From the NCBI RefSeq assembly GCF_002812125.1, contig NZ_NPDQ01000006.1, positions 1-64,000 on the forward strand: DNA of 64,000 nt. Direction: 5' to 3'. The notes below the pieces were generated by a model, which saw only the letters and a list, made by a program, of their open reading frames with translations, was not told the origin of the DNA and searched no databases. Positions 28,146 through 37,379 of this stretch are shown here, piece after piece. The position numbers were made by a program, and so were the translations under genes. The DNA comes from Leptospira brenneri. Its GTDB lineage: Bacteria > Spirochaetota > Leptospiria > Leptospirales > Leptospiraceae. Position 1 is the stretch's first letter, and each line of letters begins with the position of its first letter.

Positions 28146-30638
28146 TTCATCCAAAATGGATAATGCCTCTAAAGGCGGAATTTGGTTTGGATCAATTTGT
28201 TTTAATCTTTTTAAAACCTTTTCTTCGTTTGCAGAGATATTGTTTGTTTGATTGTCCATAAGACCTGCAAACAAACTCGGTTCTTCATTTTTAATTTTGA
28301 TTTCTCGTTTTTTGGATTCTAGCCCAGATAAAATTTCTTTGGCCCGATCCGAAACAGATTCAGGAATCCCTGCAAGTTTTGCAACATAGATCCCAAACGA
28401 TTGTTTCGATTTCCCTCGTTTGACTTTTTTTAGAAATAGGATTTCTCCTTCTTTTTCAAAAGTATCCAAATACAAATTAAAAATTCCATTTCCTTTTTCT
28501 AGTTCCGTTAACTCATGATAGTGGGTGGCAAAGATGGTTTTTGGTTTGGGAAATTTTGCAGATAAAAATTCTAAAATGGCCCAAGCAATTGATAGTCCAT
28601 CATAGGTAGAAGTTCCTCTGCCCACTTCATCAAATAGGATCAAACTGTTTTCTGAAAATTGATTTAGAATGGTGGCAGTCTCTTTCATTTCAACAAAGAA
28701 AGTGGATTCACCTTTGGTGAGATTATCACCTGACCCAATCCGAGTGAAGATTCGATCCACTATAGCCAGTGACGCCTTCTTGGCGGGAACATAAGAACCC
28801 ATTTGGAAGAGGATTTGGTTGATAGCAATTTGGCGCATAAAAGTGGATTTACCGGCCATATTGGGGCCAGTTAACACGGCGATGGCGCCTTCTTTCGGGT
28901 TTAAGTCTAAACTATTGGGTACAAAACGTTCGCCAATAGGTAAAAAAGTTTCTACGACAGGATGGCGAGATTCGGAATAGTTTAGAATTCCATCATTACG
29001 AATTTCGGGTCTTGTCCATTGGTATTCTTCCTTAGTTTCTGTGAGGGAGAGGTGGTAGTCTAACGAAGCTACTTCGTTGGAAAGAGTGAGGAACTCTTCA
29101 TAAAGAGAAATACAATGTGCTACCAGTTCATCAAATTTTTCTTTTTCAATTCTTTCGATGATTTCATCTGCTTGGAGGATAGCTCTTTCTAAATCTTCTA
29201 ATTCAGGAGAAGTAAATCGTTCTCCTGTAACAAGAGTTTGTTTTTTTAGGAAATGAGAAGGGACTTCTTTTGCTTGTGCTTTAGAGATTTCAATAAAGTA
29301 TCCCAAAATTTTATTGTAACGAATCTTTAAAGAAGAAATTCCGGATGTTTTTTTCTCCTTCTCCTCCAATTCCAAAATCCAATCTTTCCCTTTTTCTCGA
29401 GCGAGGATGGCGTCGTCGTATTCTTTGTTGAACCCCGATTTTAAAAAAGGTGAATTCCCAAGAAATACAGGAAGTTCTCCTTCGAAGAGGGTATCAAAAA
29501 ATAGTTTGGATAGTCCTATAAGTTCCTTCGGAAGTTTGGAAAAATCATAACCAATTCCATCTAAGATAGTTTTGATATTTTTTGTAGATTCTAAACTTTT
29601 GTCGATCCCACGAAAATCTCGTGGCAGGGCTTTTCCTACACGAAACCGAGTGAGAACACGTTCTAAGTCGATAAGATCACCTAACGATTCTTTGATTTGG
29701 AACCTTTCTTTTTTGTTGGCAGATAAAATTTCTATTTTATCCCAATGGGATTTGATTTTGTTTTCTTCTCGGGTTGGGAAAAGAATCCTTTGTTTTAGAT
29801 ACCGTTTCCCGGTGGCTGTAATACAACGATTTAAAACTCCAAACAGTGTATGGTTTTTATCATTTGGATTTTCAACAAGTTCTAAGTGGGCAACCGTTTG
29901 TTCATCTAGAACTAAATATTCGTTTTCATCAATTCGTCTGGGTGACTTAAAAACAAAGTTTTGTTTTCTGTAATTGTATTGGAGATAAGCATCCAGAACA
30001 TGGACAACCGTATCAATTCCTGCCCCTTTCTTTTTGGGGATAAAATCGGCAGGCACTTGTGAAAGGATGATTTTTAATTCTTTTGTGAGTGGAGGCAATT
30101 CATCAGTATAGATGATTTCTTTTGGTGAGAATCTTTTGATTGTATCGTTGATTCTTTCTGTTTCATTTTCTGAAAAAAAGAAATATAATAGTTCAGAAGT
30201 GGATACATCAGCAAACGCTAAATAGACGGATGTTTTTTCCTTATAGTATAAGGATAAATAATTGTTTTGGTATCCGCCGAGTAAATTGTCTTCAACCACT
30301 GTTCCTGGTGTGATGATCCGAACCACTTCTCTCGACATGATTTTGGCTTTGGGGTCTTCTGGTTTGATTTGTTCACAGACTATTACTTTTTTTCCAGCAG
30401 CGATCAACCTAGATATATAACTTTCTGTAGCATGGTAAGGAATCCCGGCCATAGGGATTTGATTTTGTCTTTTGGTAAGAGTGATGTCTAAAATCTGCGC
30501 AGCAATTTTTGCATCCTCTAAGAACATCTCGTAAAAATCGCCCATACGGAAAAATACAATTCCATCTGGATGTTGTTCTTTCACTTCCATGTATTGGCGC
30601 ATTACGGGAGTATTCAATGCTTCATATTGTTCGGACAT
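28116..30638 (-). CDS. mutS: DNA mismatch repair ATPase MutS
   Basis: Mismatch recognition protein, 840 residues. The N-terminal mismatch-binding domain has the Phe-x-Glu motif (FFRMGDFYEMF, the family's conserved stretch around residue 30) and the C-terminal ABC-type ATPase has the P-loop GPNMAGKST near residue 595 and the Walker B/D-loop ILFDEVGRGTSTYDG, followed by FATHYHELTEL. It overlaps trpF by 17 bp at its start and serB by 30 bp at its end. mutL is not in the window. Confidence 0.97.
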   Translation of the reverse strand: MSEQYEALNTPVMRQYMEVKEQHPDGIVFFRMGDFYEMFLEDAKIAAQILDITLTKRQNQIPMAGIPYHATESYISRLIAAGKKVIVCEQIKPEDPKAKIMSREVVRIITPGTVVEDNLLGGYQNNYLSLYYKEKTSVYLAFADVSTSELLYFFFSENETERINDTIKRFSPKEIIYTDELPPLTKELKIILSQVPADFIPKKKGAGIDTVVHVLDAYLQYNYRKQNFVFKSPRRIDENEYLVLDEQTVAHLELVENPNDKNHTLFGVLNRCITATGKRYLKQRILFPTREENKIKSHWDKIEILSANKKERFQIKESLGDLIDLERVLTRFRVGKALPRDFRGIDKSLESTKNIKTILDGIGYDFSKLPKELIGLSKLFFDTLFEGELPVFLGNSPFLKSGFNKEYDDAILAREKGKDWILELEEKEKKTSGISSLKIRYNKILGYFIEISKAQAKEVPSHFLKKQTLVTGERFTSPELEDLERAILQADEIIERIEKEKFDELVAHCISLYEEFLTLSNEVASLDYHLSLTETKEEYQWTRPEIRNDGILNYSESRHPVVETFLPIGERFVPNSLDLNPKEGAIAVLTGPNMAGKSTFMRQIAINQILFQMGSYVPAKKASLAIVDRIFTRIGSGDNLTKGESTFFVEMKETATILNQFSENSLILFDEVGRGTSTYDGLSIAWAILEFLSAKFPKPKTIFATHYHELTELEKGNGIFNLYLDTFEKEGEILFLKKVKRGKSKQSFGIYVAKLAGIPESVSDRAKEILSGLESKKREIKIKNEEPSLFAGLMDNQTNNISANEEKVLKRLKQIDPNQIPPLEALSILDELKRILKEKD

Positions 30639-31254
30639 TTTGTACCAATTCTCGTATTTTTTTTGGATCTTTTTTCCCGTCGGTTTCTACTCCGCTTGCA
30701 ACATCGATTCCATAGGGATGGACTGTTTCGAGAGCAGTTTTGACATTTTGGGGTGTGATTCCGCCAGCAAGTAAGAAAGGTCGTTTTACGGATGTTACAT
30801 ATTCCCAAGGGAAACTATGCCCGGTCCCACCACCAAAATCTTTATTATAACTATCTAGAATGACTAAATCGGATTTTGGTTCTAAGTCATCATCGGAGAT
30901 GACTTTCTCTTGGATACGAATGGCAGGTAGGAGAGTTTTTTTCTCTGTGAAGTTTGTCCAAAGTTCTTGGGTTAGAAACTTATCACCACGAATGAGTTGG
31001 ATGAGATCGGGATTGTAACGTTCTGTCAAATTTTGAATTTCGGAAACAGAGTTTTCGAAGAATAAAAAGACTAGTTTTGGGAATCCTGGTTTGGATCTAA
31101 GTTTTAATAAGGACTTTGCTGTTTCTTCATCGATTTGGCGTGGGGATCGTGGGGAAAAATTGAGGCCAACCAAATCGACCTGGAGGTCCACACAGAGTTC
31201 CAATGTGGCCAGGTCTTTGATTCCACAGATTTTGATTTTGTATCCGGTTCCCAT
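30622..31254 (-). CDS. trpF: Phosphoribosylanthranilate isomerase
   Basis: Amadori isomerisation in tryptophan synthesis. A 210-residue TIM barrel opening with KIKICGIKD, which contains the catalytic Cys, followed by VGLNFSPRSPR. The catalytic Asp is in VILDSYN and the phosphate-binding LLAGGITPQNV and DVASGVETDGKKD are intact. It overlaps mutS by 17 bp, an unusual pairing for a trp gene; no other trp gene is nearby. Confidence 0.95.
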   Translation of the reverse strand: MGTGYKIKICGIKDLATLELCVDLQVDLVGLNFSPRSPRQIDEETAKSLLKLRSKPGFPKLVFLFFENSVSEIQNLTERYNPDLIQLIRGDKFLTQELWTNFTEKKTLLPAIRIQEKVISDDDLEPKSDLVILDSYNKDFGGGTGHSFPWEYVTSVKRPFLLAGGITPQNVKTALETVHPYGIDVASGVETDGKKDPKKIRELVQNVRTI

Positions 31255-31270
31255 CGAGAACCAGATTGAA

Positions 31271-31891
31271 TCAACTCAGATCAGAGGCAATCGATCCTTT
31301 GTATCCGTAGTGTAAAAATTTAAGGAAACTGTCCTGATAGAACAACATATCCTCTTTGGAAATGCCCTGTCTAACCATTTGGACAAAGATATTGAGAAAG
31401 AAAGAAAGAATGTTTCGAACAACGAATTCGCTTACTTCTCCCTTGTAACTTGGAGTTTTTTCTTTGAAGGTCGTATACTGTTCAAAATTGATTTTTGTAA
31501 GACGAGTGAGAACAGTATCTGGGAATTCTTCTAAATGCGAGCCTTGGGCTTTGGTTAATAAAAGGATAAAATCATCTCGATTTGTATCTACATAATCGAG
31601 TGCAACATGAAATCGTTCCTTCCATGCATCATAACTGTCGTTAAATCTTTTTTCGAAATAATCTGGATGGGAAACATAAGCAAAAGCTTTTTCCATTCCA
31701 GAAAGAACTGGCTGTAAGATTTCCGTGAGTAGGTGTTCTTTGTTTTCGAAGTAATTATAGATATTACTCGTGGATACCTTTGCTTTTTTGGCAATGGTTC
31801 GCATACTAGCCTTCTCAAAACCGAGTTGAATGAATTCTTCTCGAGCCGCTTGTAAGATTTCTTTTCTTGTGTGTTCTTTGGGCGTTTGCAT
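31271..31891 (-). CDS. TetR/AcrR-family transcriptional regulator
   Basis: A 206-residue repressor-type protein. Residues 10-55 hold the TetR helix-turn-helix (REEFIQLGFEKASMRTIAKK, then TSNIYNYFENKEHLL). The C-terminal ligand domain is helical and not similar to a class I can name. A 10-bp-arm palindrome directly in front of its start suggests autoregulation. Neighbours (folC upstream, trpF downstream) do not reveal its other targets or ligand. Confidence 0.92.
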   Translation of the reverse strand: MQTPKEHTRKEILQAAREEFIQLGFEKASMRTIAKKAKVSTSNIYNYFENKEHLLTEILQPVLSGMEKAFAYVSHPDYFEKRFNDSYDAWKERFHVALDYVDTNRDDFILLLTKAQGSHLEEFPDTVLTRLTKINFEQYTTFKEKTPSYKGEVSEFVVRNILSFFLNIFVQMVRQGISKEDMLFYQDSFLKFLHYGYKGSIASDLS

Positions 31892-31892
31892 G

Positions 31893-31934
31893 ATCCTGAA
31901 CGTTGTTTCCTAAAAGAACAATGTCGTTCAGGAT
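31893..31934. promoter_or_regulatory. Probable TetR-family operator
   Basis: ATCCTGAACG (31893-31902) and CGTTCAGGAT (31925-31934) are exact inverse complements; inside lie TTGTT and AACAA. The right side also forms the smaller palindrome GAACAATGTCGTTC, a common TetR-box shape. It starts one base from the tetR ATG, ideal for autorepression. Binding is inferred from position and symmetry. Confidence 0.6.
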
Positions 31935-31953
31935 TCATTTGTAAAGTTTAATT

Positions 31954-33153
31954 TTACATGTTTATTGTATTTTGTATCAAATTTGCCACAATTCCATACA
32001 GGCGAAAACTTCCTAACACCAAAACCGGAGATCTGCCTTGAAATAAGCCTTTCAGATTTTCCTCAGAATGAACTCTCGTTGTTCTGGGCCTTAACACTTC
32101 TGGAGGCTCTGGAAAGGTTCCAAATCCGGCTCCCTCCCAAAGGTAAAGAGACTGGAGGGGGAGGCCTTCCAAAACTCGTAAGATTCCTTCCCTGTCTTTG
32201 TCGGGCAGGCTCCCCAAAACGATGGAAAAGGAGTCATGTGTGAGGGAAAATTCCCTTGTGGTTGTCGCAATGGCTTCTGGGTTGTGAGCAGGATCAAAAA
32301 CAATCTCAGGGCTTGTATGTAAAACTTCCATTCTCCCTCGAGGTCGTCCTACGGATTCCCAAGAAATGGAGTTTAGCCTAGGGCGAAGGCCAGGAAGGAA
32401 TGAACCTAATGTTTCTTTCGCAAAAAGAAAGTTTGTTTCTAGGTAGGTTGGTTTTTTTTCTGTCGGTAGAATCTGAACCGGTATTTTTATTTTTGGAAAA
32501 CTTTCGATTTCTTTTTTTAGACTCAAGTCTTCTGGATCCATCGCCACAAGTTGCCTGCAAACATCTGTTAGGATTCCTAATTTTTCCTGACAGATTTTTT
32601 CTTTGGTGTCACCTAAGATTTCAGAATGATCGATCCCAATCTTTGTGAGTACAACATAATCAGCATGGACAAGTTTTGTGGCATCGAGTCTTCCTCCGAG
32701 CCCAGCTTCCCAAATTTCAAACTCTGTTTTTTGAAAAGAAAAGTAGAGATAAGAAAATACAGTTAAAAATTCAAAATAGGAAAGAGATTCAAATTCTTTT
32801 AAGTCGGGGAGAATGGTTCTTTGAAAGAAGGCCTCAACTTCGTCTTGGTTTGATAACTCTGGTTTTCCTTCTTTAAAAATTTGGAACCGCTCCAAGGGGG
32901 TAAGAAGGTGAGGCGAAGTATAAAGTCCAGTTTTATATCCCAAAGTAGAAAGTAGAGAAGCTAAATAGTGTGAAGTGGAACCTTTTCCGTTGGTTCCCAC
33001 AACGCTGATTCGAATGGGTTTGTGAACCTTATGTTTGGAACTTAAAGATAGAAAGAGTTTGGATAATCCTTCCAATGAATATTCTTTGAATACATTGAAG
33101 TTTCTCGTTTTTTCTATATTCTGTAAGCTATGTAAAAAATTCAAAAACTGCAT
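31954..33153 (-). CDS. folC: Folylpolyglutamate/dihydrofolate synthase
   Basis: ATP-dependent addition of glutamate to (dihydro)folate or dihydropteroate, 399 residues. Mur-ligase-family fold: the P-loop VVGTNGKGST near residue 50, the folate-binding YTSPHLLTPLERFQI, then the family's central EAGLGGRLDATKLV motif and the C-terminal FDPAHNPEA. Whether it is mono- or bifunctional cannot be read from sequence. The stop lies 63 bp before the tetR start, the gap holding the TetR operator. Confidence 0.94.
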   Translation of the reverse strand: MQFLNFLHSLQNIEKTRNFNVFKEYSLEGLSKLFLSLSSKHKVHKPIRISVVGTNGKGSTSHYLASLLSTLGYKTGLYTSPHLLTPLERFQIFKEGKPELSNQDEVEAFFQRTILPDLKEFESLSYFEFLTVFSYLYFSFQKTEFEIWEAGLGGRLDATKLVHADYVVLTKIGIDHSEILGDTKEKICQEKLGILTDVCRQLVAMDPEDLSLKKEIESFPKIKIPVQILPTEKKPTYLETNFLFAKETLGSFLPGLRPRLNSISWESVGRPRGRMEVLHTSPEIVFDPAHNPEAIATTTREFSLTHDSFSIVLGSLPDKDREGILRVLEGLPLQSLYLWEGAGFGTFPEPPEVLRPRTTRVHSEENLKGLFQGRSPVLVLGSFRLYGIVANLIQNTINM

Positions 33154-33198
33154 TGTGATTGATCTAGATTTAAACCTTTTCGTTCATAAATATTAAAG

Positions 33199-34092
33199 TT
33201 AAACTCTAGACTTTAATTGTTTTAGAAGTAAAGACTCCACTTTCCCAATCCATTTCTCTTTGGCTTTCGAATTTGTAAATAACTCAAATTGTTTGATCCC
33301 TTGGTAAAGTAACATATGATATCCAGGAATGATATCTGCCTTTTTTTTCTTAGCCTCTTTGACTAGGTCGGTTTCTAAAGGGTTATAAACAATATCGAAT
33401 AACGTATGTTTTTTGGTAAAAAATTTTTTATCGAGTATTGGTTCCCCACCAAATCCTTTCATTCCCACGGGAGTGGTGTGGATGATGAGGTCATACTGAT
33501 CCACTTCTTTCATACACTCTTCTTTGGAGGTAATATGCAACCAATCAGGATTCCCCAAGGAAAAAGATATTTCTTTGGAAGCAGATTCATTCCTTGCGAG
33601 GATTTTTACCTTTCTTTGGATCTTTTTATCACTACTGTTTTTTTTAAGAGTCTCCGCAATTTCAAATAGAATCCCTTTGGCACTTCCCCCACTTCCCAGG
33701 ATTAAAATTTGTTTTTCTTTTTTAGGATCTAAAAGCTCTGGATTGGATTTTGTGATGGAGAGAACTGCACCTGTTCCGTCCGTATTCACAGCTTGGATGT
33801 TTCCATCGCGGAAAATTAAGGTATTGGAAGAGCCCATGGTCTTTGAAGCATTACAAACAACGTTCGCTTGTGAATAGGCCCATTCTTTCAATGGTATGGT
33901 TACTGAAACTCCCTTCACTCCTAGATCTATTAAGGGGCGAAGGCCAATCTCTTTCCATCTTTCGTTCTCAAATACCAAATAGACTCCATCATACCCTGAG
34001 AGTTGGAATAGAGTATTATGGATCCAAGGAGAAAGAGTATGACCCAAGGGATATCCTAAAATCCCAAAAATTTCAGTGTGTTTTGAATACAA
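33199..34092 (-). CDS. aroE: Shikimate dehydrogenase
   Basis: NADPH-dependent reduction of dehydroshikimate in aromatic amino acid synthesis. A 297-residue protein: shikimate site LGYPLGHTLSPWIHN, catalytic Lys in VTIPLKEWAY, NTDGTGAV, and the dinucleotide-binding LILGSGGSAKGI. IYNPLETDL and the GYHMLLYQGIKQFEL ending (family: G..ML..Q....F) complete it. folC follows after 45 bp. Confidence 0.95.
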   Translation of the reverse strand: MYSKHTEIFGILGYPLGHTLSPWIHNTLFQLSGYDGVYLVFENERWKEIGLRPLIDLGVKGVSVTIPLKEWAYSQANVVCNASKTMGSSNTLIFRDGNIQAVNTDGTGAVLSITKSNPELLDPKKEKQILILGSGGSAKGILFEIAETLKKNSSDKKIQRKVKILARNESASKEISFSLGNPDWLHITSKEECMKEVDQYDLIIHTTPVGMKGFGGEPILDKKFFTKKHTLFDIVYNPLETDLVKEAKKKKADIIPGYHMLLYQGIKQFELFTNSKAKEKWIGKVESLLLKQLKSRV

Positions 34093-34166
34093 GGAAAACC
34101 TCTTTTTTTATCTTATGGACTAAACTATGGCTTACCGAAAATAGGTATTAGACAGGTACAAGAACA

Positions 34167-34511
34167 ATGATTTCATTACCGCTTGCCGCGCCATCAGAAC
34201 CATGGACAATTCTAGTAGATATTTTATTCTTTTTTCTCGCATCCGCAGCCTGTGCCTATTATTTTTATTATTATAAAAAGAAAGACTTACTCGGAAAATT
34301 TTGGGGATCCACTTTTGTTGCAGGGATTGGAGCGTTAATTGTTTTTGCAACGTTCCAAACTTATATCCGTGACATCATTATGTGGCTCATGTCTCCAAAA
34401 ATTGGATCCACTCAGTTATCCAACGTGAACTTGGTCGCCATCTTTCTCGGTGGATTTACTGCCCTTTACATCATGAACCGAATCAACCATAACAAAGAAA
34501 GAAGAGATTGA
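34167..34511 (+). CDS. Small three-helix membrane protein of unknown function
   Basis: A 114-residue protein with three predicted membrane helices (about residues 14-34, 47-63 and 85-101) and a short basic C-terminal tail (NRINHNKERRD). No catalytic motif or known domain. The last 96 bp are antisense to the end of the glycosyltransferase gene at 34416, an overlap longer than any other in the window. Which gene keeps the ancestral end is not clear. Confidence 0.65.
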   Translation: MISLPLAAPSEPWTILVDILFFFLASAACAYYFYYYKKKDLLGKFWGSTFVAGIGALIVFATFQTYIRDIIMWLMSPKIGSTQLSNVNLVAIFLGGFTALYIMNRINHNKERRD

Positions 34512-35258
34512 TTTCGATTTTTCATACAACTTTAAGTATTTAAGAAAATTATAATAAAATCCTAGAAGGGCGAGTACAAATCCTTGTTTACCATCTAGGA
34601 TTCCCAACCGAATCCAATACATATAGAATCCTTTAAAACAGGCTTTTAAAAAAGCCCAAAACACCGAACTCGATTTTCCTTTTCTGAATTCTTCTTCTGC
34701 AAACAAACTAGAATATCGATCAATGAATTGTAAATGGTCGGATATGTTTTTATAAGAATAATGATAAAGTGGATTCTTTAGTTTGATTGGTTTTCCGATG
34801 AGTTTAACTCTTTCATGCACCAAACCACCGCTAAACTCTCCAGCCGTTTTTTTAAATAATCTAATTTGGTAGTTAGGATAATACCCGCCAAAACGAATCC
34901 ATTTTCCTAAATAATAAGTCAGGCGAGGGACAAGATAACCAACAGATTGGAGTTTGTTGTGAGCAAATAAATTGATAATTTCGGACTTTAATCCATCAGA
35001 AACCACTTCATCAGCATCAATGGCAAGGACCCAATCAAACTTAGTTTGTTCGATGGCAAAGTTCTTTTGCGAAGCATAATTATCAAACTTACGATAGAAA
35101 ACACGTGCTCCTAAAGACTTTGCAATTGTTACTGTTTTGTCTGTGGAACCAGAATCGATGACAACAATATCTTCTATAAACGAAAGGGCTTTGAGCGTGC
35201 GAGAAATATTATCCTCTTCGTTGAGGGTAATGATGGCACAGGATAAAGGAAGAGGCAT
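34416..35258 (-). CDS. Family 2 glycosyltransferase, WaaE-like
   Basis: A 280-residue GT-A glycosyltransferase. CAIITLNEEDNISRTL opens the nucleotide-sugar fold, VVIDSGSTDKTV binds the nucleotide, and LAIDADEVV is the DxD metal site. RLTYYLGKWIRFGGYYPNYQ and RLFKK match the lipopolysaccharide-core WaaE/KdtX type, so a role in LPS core or O-antigen is likely. A short C-terminal amphipathic segment (FKGFYMYWIRLGILDGKQGF) may touch the membrane. The start is 2 bp after the stop of the upstream ATPase-like gene. The final 30 residues overlap the opposite membrane-protein gene and look unrelated to the family. Confidence 0.88.
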   Translation of the reverse strand: MPLPLSCAIITLNEEDNISRTLKALSFIEDIVVIDSGSTDKTVTIAKSLGARVFYRKFDNYASQKNFAIEQTKFDWVLAIDADEVVSDGLKSEIINLFAHNKLQSVGYLVPRLTYYLGKWIRFGGYYPNYQIRLFKKTAGEFSGGLVHERVKLIGKPIKLKNPLYHYSYKNISDHLQFIDRYSSLFAEEEFRKGKSSSVFWAFLKACFKGFYMYWIRLGILDGKQGFVLALLGFYYNFLKYLKLYEKSKSISSFFVMVDSVHDVKGSKSTEKDGDQVHVG

Positions 35259-35260
35259 AT

Positions 35261-35965
35261 TTAAATTTGGTTGGGGTCTCGCACAGAGACAAACTTATCA
35301 GAAAGAGGGATTTCTAATCTTGCGATGGTGGAATCTTCTCCGATAATGATTCGAAAGAAATTGGGGTCGATACCTTCCCCTTTGAGCATAATGAGAATGA
35401 GAGCAAGACCAAGGCCGGCACCTTCTGTGGTATCAGCATTGTCCATATAGAACTGGGCGATGTCATCATAGACCATACCTTTCTCTAATCTTTCTCTAAT
35501 GGCTTTTTCTTCTTCTTTGGCAATAGGGGTGTTGTTGATGACTTCGATGGTGATCCCATCATCATTAAATTTAAAATTAATTAAACAATAGTATCCTTTC
35601 TTTTTGGCTTTCATTCCAAATTCGTTGGACATCTCTTCTGAAAACATTTCACGGTATTCTCTAACTCCCCTTGCATATTGAGAGGGGTTCAGCATACTGT
35701 ATCCGCGTTCTTCAAAAAAGACACGTTTTTGGTTGGCTTTGCAGGCATTGATCGCCAGTTCTTTGATGATGGTATAGAGAGTTGGGACGAGAGTGGGATA
35801 GGTGAGGCGATCCAAAATCAGGCCAACAGCCTCTTTGATGTGCTCTTCAACGGATTTGGACACCCGGTGAGTCTTTAGCGAGAGAATTTTCCCATTTTCG
35901 ATGTGTAATTTGATGTGATCAGAAATCTCGCTTGTTTCCTTTCCCATACCCGAAATCTTTTCCAT
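35261..35965 (-). CDS. GHKL ATPase-domain protein without phosphoacceptor domain
   Basis: A 234-residue cytoplasmic protein. It contains a histidine-kinase-type ATP-binding domain: N box IIKELAINACKAN and G box DTTEGAGLGLALILIMLKG. There is no HisKA/DHp dimerisation domain, receiver or membrane segment, so it is not a classical sensor kinase; anti-sigma or switch-kinase function (RsbW-like) or a regulator of an unlinked partner are options. The frame is open to 36271, but ATG at 35965 with AAGGA in front is the convincing start. Translationally linked to the glycosyltransferase downstream (2-bp gap). Confidence 0.82.
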   Translation of the reverse strand: MEKISGMGKETSEISDHIKLHIENGKILSLKTHRVSKSVEEHIKEAVGLILDRLTYPTLVPTLYTIIKELAINACKANQKRVFFEERGYSMLNPSQYARGVREYREMFSEEMSNEFGMKAKKKGYYCLINFKFNDDGITIEVINNTPIAKEEEKAIRERLEKGMVYDDIAQFYMDNADTTEGAGLGLALILIMLKGEGIDPNFFRIIIGEDSTIARLEIPLSDKFVSVRDPNQI

Positions 35966-36002
35966 TCTAGTCCTTACTGTCAAGGTAACTAAGACCGCTA
36001 GT

Positions 36003-37379
36003 ATGAAAAACCGCAGGCTTCTATTCCTCTCCTTATTTCTATCGGCTTTTGCCCCTACAATTCTTCTGTCCCAAAATTTGAAAATGAAATCAGTACGAAT
36101 TTGGGACAGTGAAAAAGCCAATTTTGGCGGATTTGTCGATTTAGAAGTGGCACAAGGCAAAGTCATCTCTTTCCGAGAAGGGACACCGGTTTCCAATCCG
36201 AAGTACCTGCTCCCTGGATTTTGTGATGCTTCTGTGACCTTGGGAGCCAATGCACGAGGAGGGAAAACCAACCGTGATGAGCTTCCAACCTACCTTTCTG
36301 GGTATTTAGCAGCCGGATTCAGCCATATTGAGTCGGTGGGAGATCCAAATCTCACCCAAGTACAAAATGAAATCACCAAATCGAAATGGTTTTCACCAAT
36401 TTTCACTCAGTCACAAAAACCAGCGCTCTATTCAGAAATCGCAATCGGACAAAGTTCTCTTTATCATTCGGGACTAGGTCTTGTTCCCGATCCCAAACGA
36501 AATCGTCACCTCCCCATTTTTTTAAAAGAAGTAGAAAACAGGGGTTTTTCTCAAACCGAACTCTATGCCAAACGGAGAGAAGGAGAGGAAAAAGGTTATT
36601 TACCGGTGGCCTATACTTTTTCGGACAAAACCAGTTGGGAGGATGCTTTGGACACGGGATTTGCTGTGATCTTTCACCCCATGCCGGCAGGAACTAATTT
36701 GTACCGGACACAAAAAAGAGACTTTCGTTGGGCACCGATGTTGTCCGTTCTCTACATCCAAAATCTAAAATCCAATCCTGAAGTTTGGAAGGAGGAGATT
36801 GAAGTTTGGTCGAAGCTCCATTCGGTTTTTGGAGCTCGGTGGAAGGATTCGTTTTCGATTGAGTCCGAGCCGGGAGAAGATAGCGACTCTGTTCCCAATT
36901 TTTCCGAATACCAATCCACATTTCAAACGGAAGCCGAGGCGAGAAAGAATCTCCTTTTTGCCAGTGGGGCAGGGCATTTTGGACTTTTCCCAGGACAAGC
37001 TGCCATTGTGGAAGTGAGGCTTTGGGAGGCCTTACTCACAAAAAAATGGGGAGAGAGAACGAGTGCTCCCATCGGGAAACCTGGATTTTGGGCTTCGTTT
37101 TTTGGTTCCTTTTCACCGAATTTACAAACTACCAATCTTGATCCAGAAACCTTACCACAAATCCGTAGGGAGATCCTTCAAACTTTGACTCTGAAAACTT
37201 GTTCCTTTGTTGGTGCCGATCACGAGGGGAAAATCCGAGTGGGAGGTCCTGCACATTTCTCCGTCCACAACGAAAATCCCCTGAAACGGCCTTCCGGAAT
37301 ATTTCCAATTGAATCCATGGTATTAGGAGGAAAACTGGTATATACCCCAAAACCCACCAAGGAAGGAACCGCAAAATGA
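36003..37379 (+). CDS. Exported amidohydrolase-like protein lacking metal ligands
   Basis: A 458-residue protein with a signal peptide (hydrophobic run ending LLSQ near residue 23). The sequence keeps the frame of an amidohydrolase: a leading beta-sandwich strand pair, the lead-in LLPGFCDASVTLGA where active enzymes have PGxIDxHxH, a middle GAGHFGLFPGQAAIVEVRLW resembling the Asp-containing 'GTD...G..L..E' block, and a closing 'GKIRVGGPAHFSVHNENPL ... VLGGKLVY'. The two metal His are S77 and T79 and the late Asp is gone. It is probably a binding or structural derivative. Downstream S1 gene overlaps by 4 bp. Confidence 0.7.
   Translation: MKNRRLLFLSLFLSAFAPTILLSQNLKMKSVRIWDSEKANFGGFVDLEVAQGKVISFREGTPVSNPKYLLPGFCDASVTLGANARGGKTNRDELPTYLSGYLAAGFSHIESVGDPNLTQVQNEITKSKWFSPIFTQSQKPALYSEIAIGQSSLYHSGLGLVPDPKRNRHLPIFLKEVENRGFSQTELYAKRREGEEKGYLPVAYTFSDKTSWEDALDTGFAVIFHPMPAGTNLYRTQKRDFRWAPMLSVLYIQNLKSNPEVWKEEIEVWSKLHSVFGARWKDSFSIESEPGEDSDSVPNFSEYQSTFQTEAEARKNLLFASGAGHFGLFPGQAAIVEVRLWEALLTKKWGERTSAPIGKPGFWASFFGSFSPNLQTTNLDPETLPQIRREILQTLTLKTCSFVGADHEGKIRVGGPAHFSVHNENPLKRPSGIFPIESMVLGGKLVYTPKPTKEGTAK

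Noticed and set aside
35966..36271. 102-residue N-terminal extension of the GHKL ATPase frame
   Set aside because: It is antisense to the start of the amidohydrolase-like gene, and ATG 35965 has a proper ribosome site.
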